From NCBI GenBank assembly GCA_049999765.1, contig JBNGIQ010009328.1:1-22681 (forward strand): a stretch of DNA of 22,681 nucleotides, read 5' to 3'. The notes under the pieces are model-generated. The model made no database searches. It saw only the letters and a program-made list of their open reading frames with translations, and was not told the origin of the DNA. Every line of letters begins with the position of its first letter. The first letter of the stretch is position 1. Both the position numbers and the translations under genes were made by a program. Source of the stretch: Phaeoceros laevis. Lineage: Eukaryota; Anthocerotophyta; Anthocerotopsida; Notothyladales. Shown piece after piece: positions 18,668 to 22,681 of this stretch.

Positions 18668-18973
18668 GTTGCTAAACATGGCGGAAAGGACAGCAGCATT
18701 CAAGGCCCTTGCGGCCAGTCAAATAATGCAAGGTATCAGATACTGGACAGTGCATGAACAATGGTAATTCCAGCATGTACTAACCGAGTGCTATGCTCAA
18801 CATGAGGTTATCTGGACACCTGGCAGCGAACTTAATGGCAATGACAGCCGATTTGTTTGCTGTCAGCAACTGGAAAATGCAAAGTCTGTAAGACTTCAAG
18901 GCAAATGATGCAGGCTGCCGGCAGTTGCTCATTTACATCATGTTAAAAATCCTATTCTCATACCCGTCCATTT
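18668..18973. other. No recognisable feature
   Basis: No open frame, repeat or RNA structure that I can support on either strand. Confidence 0.5.
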
Positions 18974-19330
18974 TTACACACTAGATACCCATCTTTCTAC
19001 TCTCTGTCCAACTTGATTGCCTTTCCGCCTTTGGCCACCCTTAAATAGAGCCTTCCTCTGCGTTTCAGTCTGCTCGAGCTCCATTTTGCCACAACTACCT
19101 CTCCTTCCCTCCTCCCTTTCTGCTCTCAGCCTCCTATACTGGTCTTTCAACCTGTGGTTCTGTCCCCAGCTTTGCATAGTGTCTCTTGTCTTAAGGTTCT
19201 GCCCCAAACATCTTGTCTATAGTCCCTGGTCCCAAGTTGTGCTTATAGTTTCTTGGCCCTGTGGTCCCTGCAGTCATTCCTATCTAGCACTACTCCCAAA
19301 CACTGTTATCTTGCCTCTTGTCCTTTTCCT
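18974..19330 (-). other. Pyrimidine-rich block (purine-rich on the minus strand)
   Basis: The plus strand is strongly C/T-biased. The minus-strand frame at 19207-18974 encodes a highly charged peptide (HRLKDQYRRLRAEREEGRRG, KMELEQTETQRKAL) that could form a coiled coil. Loosely repeated phrases of about 40 bases recur at 19150-19260 (GTTCTGTCCCC, GTTCTGCCCC, AGTCCCTGGTCCC, GTGGTCCC). The frame is short and has stops upstream. It may be decayed coding repeats or a composition artefact. Confidence 0.3.
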
Positions 19331-19436
19331 TCCCTTTCCAGTCCTAATATTAAAAGTGTTGACAAGTCTCGGCTTCATAATACCTGAGGTACACAATCTT
19401 GTAGGAGTCACCCTGAGCGTGGAACAACACAAGTGT

Positions 19437-19731
19437 CAAAGGGGGGTTGCATGATCAGGTGTACCGCTTTTTTAGCGTGACCCATGACCCCTGTGAGGTG
19501 TGTGAGAGAAAACGCCACGATGCATTGTACTACTTTATACTGCTCAAAAAATATTTTTTTTTTGACCTATCTTCTTTATTTTGTTTGATCTACAATTTGG
19601 GATAACCAATCACTAGATTGGAGTTGTCTAACTACCTCAAGTCGTTGGGGTTTGTAGTGGTTTGTAGTGTAGTGCTATGCTAGTGGTCGGCTGAAGAAAA
19701 GTGGTACACCTGATCATGCAACCCCCCCAAA
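19437..19731. mobile_element. MITE-like element with 25-bp perfect TIRs and CAAA target duplication
   Basis: The element is 19441-19727 (287 bp). Its ends are inverted copies starting GGGGGGTTGCATGATCAGG. They are perfect for 25 bases and continue with one mismatch for about 5 more. The direct repeat CAAA flanks it at 19437-19440 and 19728-19731. The interior is AT-rich, has a T-run at 19550-19563 and no coding potential. A small size, long TIRs and a short target duplication are the definition of a MITE, a non-autonomous DNA transposon. The superfamily is not assigned. Confidence 0.85.
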
Positions 19732-20836
19732 GTTAGGATGGGACAGTCACCAGAAGCTGTAAGAAATTTTCTCCTGTAACGATTGTTCGATTATCATGCA
19801 TTTTTCTGTAAGGATCCTGTGGTTGTACATACATGTTTCGTTCCAACTTGAAAATATTGCTGATCCCGTGTACTGTCCAAATGCTTTGACTGCCTGAATG
19901 AGTGAATTTCATAACACTATGGTCAGTACAAACCTTGTTGAGTATAAGGTCTGCAGATTTATGAAGACTGACAAGGTATGACATCTATCCAGTACCCCTG
20001 TCCTTTGGCCACATTTCAATAGCACATTGGTCTGAATGGTCACCATAACCCTGGTGTTGGTGATATGTGAACTAACTTGTCAAATTGTTGTTGTAGAGTG
20101 GTAGCATAGCCCCTGCCAAGCAACATACTCTTAGCATCAAGGTTCAAAAGATCAGGTCTGTGATATGCTTGAGGTTTCCTGGACACATCTAACAATCGCA
20201 CAAGGCTTTGCAGGACTCAAGTCTGCCAATGGACCACCAGAAACTTGAGCAGTGACATTTCTTTGGCACTGATGAAGGGGAAATCGAGATTTGTGCTTAC
20301 CACACAAATTCCTGCCCTGCCTAGAGGTTGCAAGGGAAATAGAGTGGTACCTCTGTTCTCTCTTGCATACCCGTGCTGCTTGACATGTTTTATTGATGTT
20401 TGAATTAGAAGATTGTCCAGAATATGGTACTATGCCTGACTGGTTGCTGAAACCTGGCCAAAGGAAGGGGTGTGCACTTCAGTGGCATCTACCCTAACTG
20501 CAAAGCCAGACAGTAAGGACATTTTTTGCCAAATAGACCATTGCATTCTGGTTGTTACTAGACTTCTGTAAAAACTCAGCTCTTGGAGAGGTTGTCAAGC
20601 AAACGCTGTACACATGTCTTCACATGGCTGCAAGCCATTTTCAGCGAGTACATCTCAGGATGTCGTCTGCCACATGCCTTCTTCCTACAAGCAAAACCAG
20701 GGCAAGGCAATTCTTTAGGCAGCTCTGCATTTCATTTGGACGGGACCTCGAAAGAGGCAATGTCACAATTCTCAGTTTCAAGGACACATCTTGTCAAATC
20801 TTAAAAAATTGAAAATTGTATGTGTGTGTCTCAGGA
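19732..20836. other. No recognisable feature
   Basis: Both strands have only short frames (for example 19733-19984 minus, 20552-20812 plus) without motifs. There is no RNA gene, microsatellite or inverted repeat that I can support. Confidence 0.5.
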
Positions 20837-20866
20837 ACACACATACTGCGTTTGCAGTATGTGTGT
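20837..20866. repeat. Perfect 13-bp hairpin with 4-base loop
   Basis: Left arm ACACACATACTGC (20837-20849), loop GTTT, right arm GCAGTATGTGTGT (20854-20866). TG runs lie on both sides (from 20820 and to 20871). It would make a stable stem-loop in RNA. There is no T-run directly after and no gene next to it, so no function is assigned. Confidence 0.85.
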
Positions 20867-21187
20867 GTGTGCTTTTGGTGTAAAATGTGTGCTAGTCAAT
20901 CTTGTAAGCTTTTTGCATATATTAATTTGCAGATGGCAAACATACAAGGGTTGTAGGTTTTCGGTACAGTTCATACCTCACCAGATTGGTGACAACCGGC
21001 CTCTCTAATTGCAATACAAAGGTATGACTTACCATGTGCCTCATGTTTCGTTAAGTTCAGTCGGGATGCTGAGTTTTTTCCTGTTTACATGTAAATTACC
21101 AATACATGTAACTTACGGGATCTTTTCTATAGACTGCCAGCCATATGACAATGATGGCCGTGCTTTGTTCCGTCGCCCTACTTATTG
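20867..21187. other. No recognisable feature
   Basis: Mixed non-coding sequence. Only short frames without motifs are present on either strand. Confidence 0.5.
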
Positions 21188-21912
21188 CTAGCCAGAGCCA
21201 GCAATACAACTGGACAACTCCCGAGTAGCCACATCACGTTGGCTGCGGGCATGATTTGTGCCTAAACGAGGAAGACCAGCAGGCTTTTCATTTTTTAACA
21301 TTCCTTGACTTAACCCGTCTAAACTCGGCCTGGTCGCATTTATGATGGCCAAGTGCCTTAGCACTATATAAGCAAGCCCAGTCTGCATACATTTCTCAGT
21401 CTTTGCCTTCACTCCCTCACATTCCCGCCTAGAAACGCCTTCCCTCTCCGCTGTTTGCAATTCTCCAGTCCTATACATGATAGTTTCATGGTCCGCTGAG
21501 TGTCTACTGCTCTCCTGAGCTCTGACCTTCCAGGCTAAGCTTGTTCCTTGTCCTTGCCCAAGTCCTGTGCTTCGCTCTGCTACCCAGTACCCTCCCCTTG
21601 CCACCGTTCCCTTTGCCACTGCCTTCCTTCTAGCTCTAATTCTGTTGCCTACCTGCCCGTTTGCTAGACTTCTCCACCTCCCTGCCAAGTTTATTTCCTT
21701 TGTAATTCTGTTGCCCACCTGCTGAAAAGTGGGTTTGTTCTTTGGTGTCTATCCTCCCTCAACCTACCTTGTATCCTGATAGCCTGTCTATGATCCTGCA
21801 CAGCTAGCCCGGCCCACAAGCTGCCCTTTGGCCTCAACCTGTCCCCAATTTCTACACCGTGTTCCTTCCTTGTTTCACTGTCAGCAGCTTTCCTCTCAAA
21901 GTTGTTGTCCAT
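21188..21912 (-). other. Second pyrimidine-rich block with 66-bp spaced repeat
   Basis: C/T-biased on the plus strand, like 18974-19330. TAATTCTGTTGCC occurs at 21637 and again at 21703, a 66-base (22-codon) spacing. The minus-strand frame from about 21750 to 21188 is open and reads QVGNRITKEINLAGRWR, then QVGNRIRARRKAVAKG, so the repeat is in phase in that frame. The product would be basic and low-complexity, with no known domain. The 21912-21691 frame on the same strand is also charged. It could be a remnant repeat-protein exon or a by-product of composition. Confidence 0.25.
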
Positions 21913-22681
21913 CCCTCACACAGCCTGAAAGACAAACCATTGTCCAAGTCCGTTACCATTCAGTATTGTTACCATTCAGTTTGCCACAAAGTGATTTGCG
22001 AATCCAAGGTGTGACGGTTTTTGGGAGGACCAGTGTAGCCAAGATGACCCAGCAGTCCCAGGAGGTGGAAATCAGCGCTATGTTTTCGTAACACCTACCC
22101 TTGCGAATGTTTTCTGCATTTGATGGTGCTGCCGCATAGTAGCAGTATGTTCTGGACTTGTTGTAGGTATCCTGGCCAATAGAGTAGGTCACAGTTTGCT
22201 TACTAACAAGTGTGCCAATGGAATGCATGATTAAAAAATGCACAGGTCACAACGAGGAGGATTTACCAAAAGTGCTTCCAGAAATCCTTTCAATGAGCCC
22301 ACTTGGTATTGATGAGGAGTGGGGGAGGCATGGCTCACCCCCATGTGCCTATCGTGACTCTGATGGTTGGTGCTGATAGTTGGTTAACTATATGCGCCCT
22401 CCTTGGCATTCATTGATGTCTTCTAGCAGCAGCCCTGCTATAAGATCCTTACATCAGATGAGTAGAAACATTGTCAACATGGTTTGTTGAAGTTTCCAAG
22501 TTTGCAAGTCCTAAAGAAGCGTTTGATTGCCTCTGTACAGTATGCGATACAGTGTTTTCTTGAAGGCATCATAACTGAATCAATGACAACTACGAATTCC
22601 GGGTCTTATATTTGGCATACCTGTCTTTTGCAGTCTTGAGGCCTCGTGTCCATTCGAGTAACATCACGAACTTCCAGGTCG
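21913..22681. other. No gene; short local duplication
   Basis: GTTACCATTCAGT occurs at 21952 and again at 21968. Otherwise I see no coding frame, RNA gene or element end up to the window edge. Confidence 0.5.

Noticed and set aside
1-22681. tRNA, rRNA or snRNA genes
   Set aside because: I looked for tRNA B-box-like sequence and rRNA-like blocks on both strands and found no convincing match by eye. A covariance-model search would be decisive.

Overview
The window looks like repeat-rich, gene-poor nuclear DNA of a eukaryote in the green lineage. The reasons are a canonical GT-AG intron in a long coding region, plant-type telomere repeats (TTTAGGG), eukaryote-only retroelement families, microsatellites and a minisatellite, and no operon structure or ribosome-binding sites. 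A charophyte alga such as Chara is my best guess from remembered protein families. I cannot confirm it here. Almost everything coding is mobile-element debris carrying frameshifts and stops.

Layout. (1) Positions 1-4198, plus strand: a decayed non-LTR retrotransposon (LINE). It has an ORF1 with zinc knuckles, an apurinic-type endonuclease, a reverse transcriptase and an RNase H stub joined to a C-terminal Cys/His tail. A 100-N assembly gap falls in ORF1, and a short telomere-like TTTAGGG tract sits between the endonuclease and the reverse transcriptase. (2) 4200-7330: an unidentified small ORF (4515-4910), a ~155-bp tandem duplication over its end, an unidentified minus-strand open stretch (5564-6421) and a GCC-rich tract. 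(3) 7335-10536, minus strand: a frameshifted retroelement whose reverse transcriptase resembles the Penelope-like group, with MGFSCSP and YMDD motifs and a 'DSNRP' thumb. No endonuclease is visible. An ATGT microsatellite interrupts its N-terminal part. (4) 10709-11872: a 26-bp direct repeat brackets a 320-bp insert, next to a broken cysteine-rich minus-strand gene of unknown function. (5) 12522-12731: a spaced direct repeat in otherwise empty sequence.

(6) 13577-16931, minus strand: the best-preserved gene, a DDE/RNase H-fold transposase-like protein of a large uncharacterised family. Its main intron (15414-15882) obeys GT-AG in phase 0 and is mostly filled by a 32-bp minisatellite. Three frame breaks, all in the same direction, interrupt the exons. 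(7) 17300-22681: mostly non-coding. It holds a well-defined MITE-like element (19441-19727, 25-bp perfect terminal inverted repeats, CAAA target duplication), an inverted relative of its end at 17610-17640, two strong hairpins and two purine/pyrimidine-skewed blocks.

I see no cellular pathway or cooperating gene set. The elements are related only by co-residence in a repeat-accumulating region. The most unusual items are the intronic minisatellite in the transposase-like gene, the endonuclease-less reverse transcriptase, the telomere-like tract inside the LINE and the inverted MITE pair.
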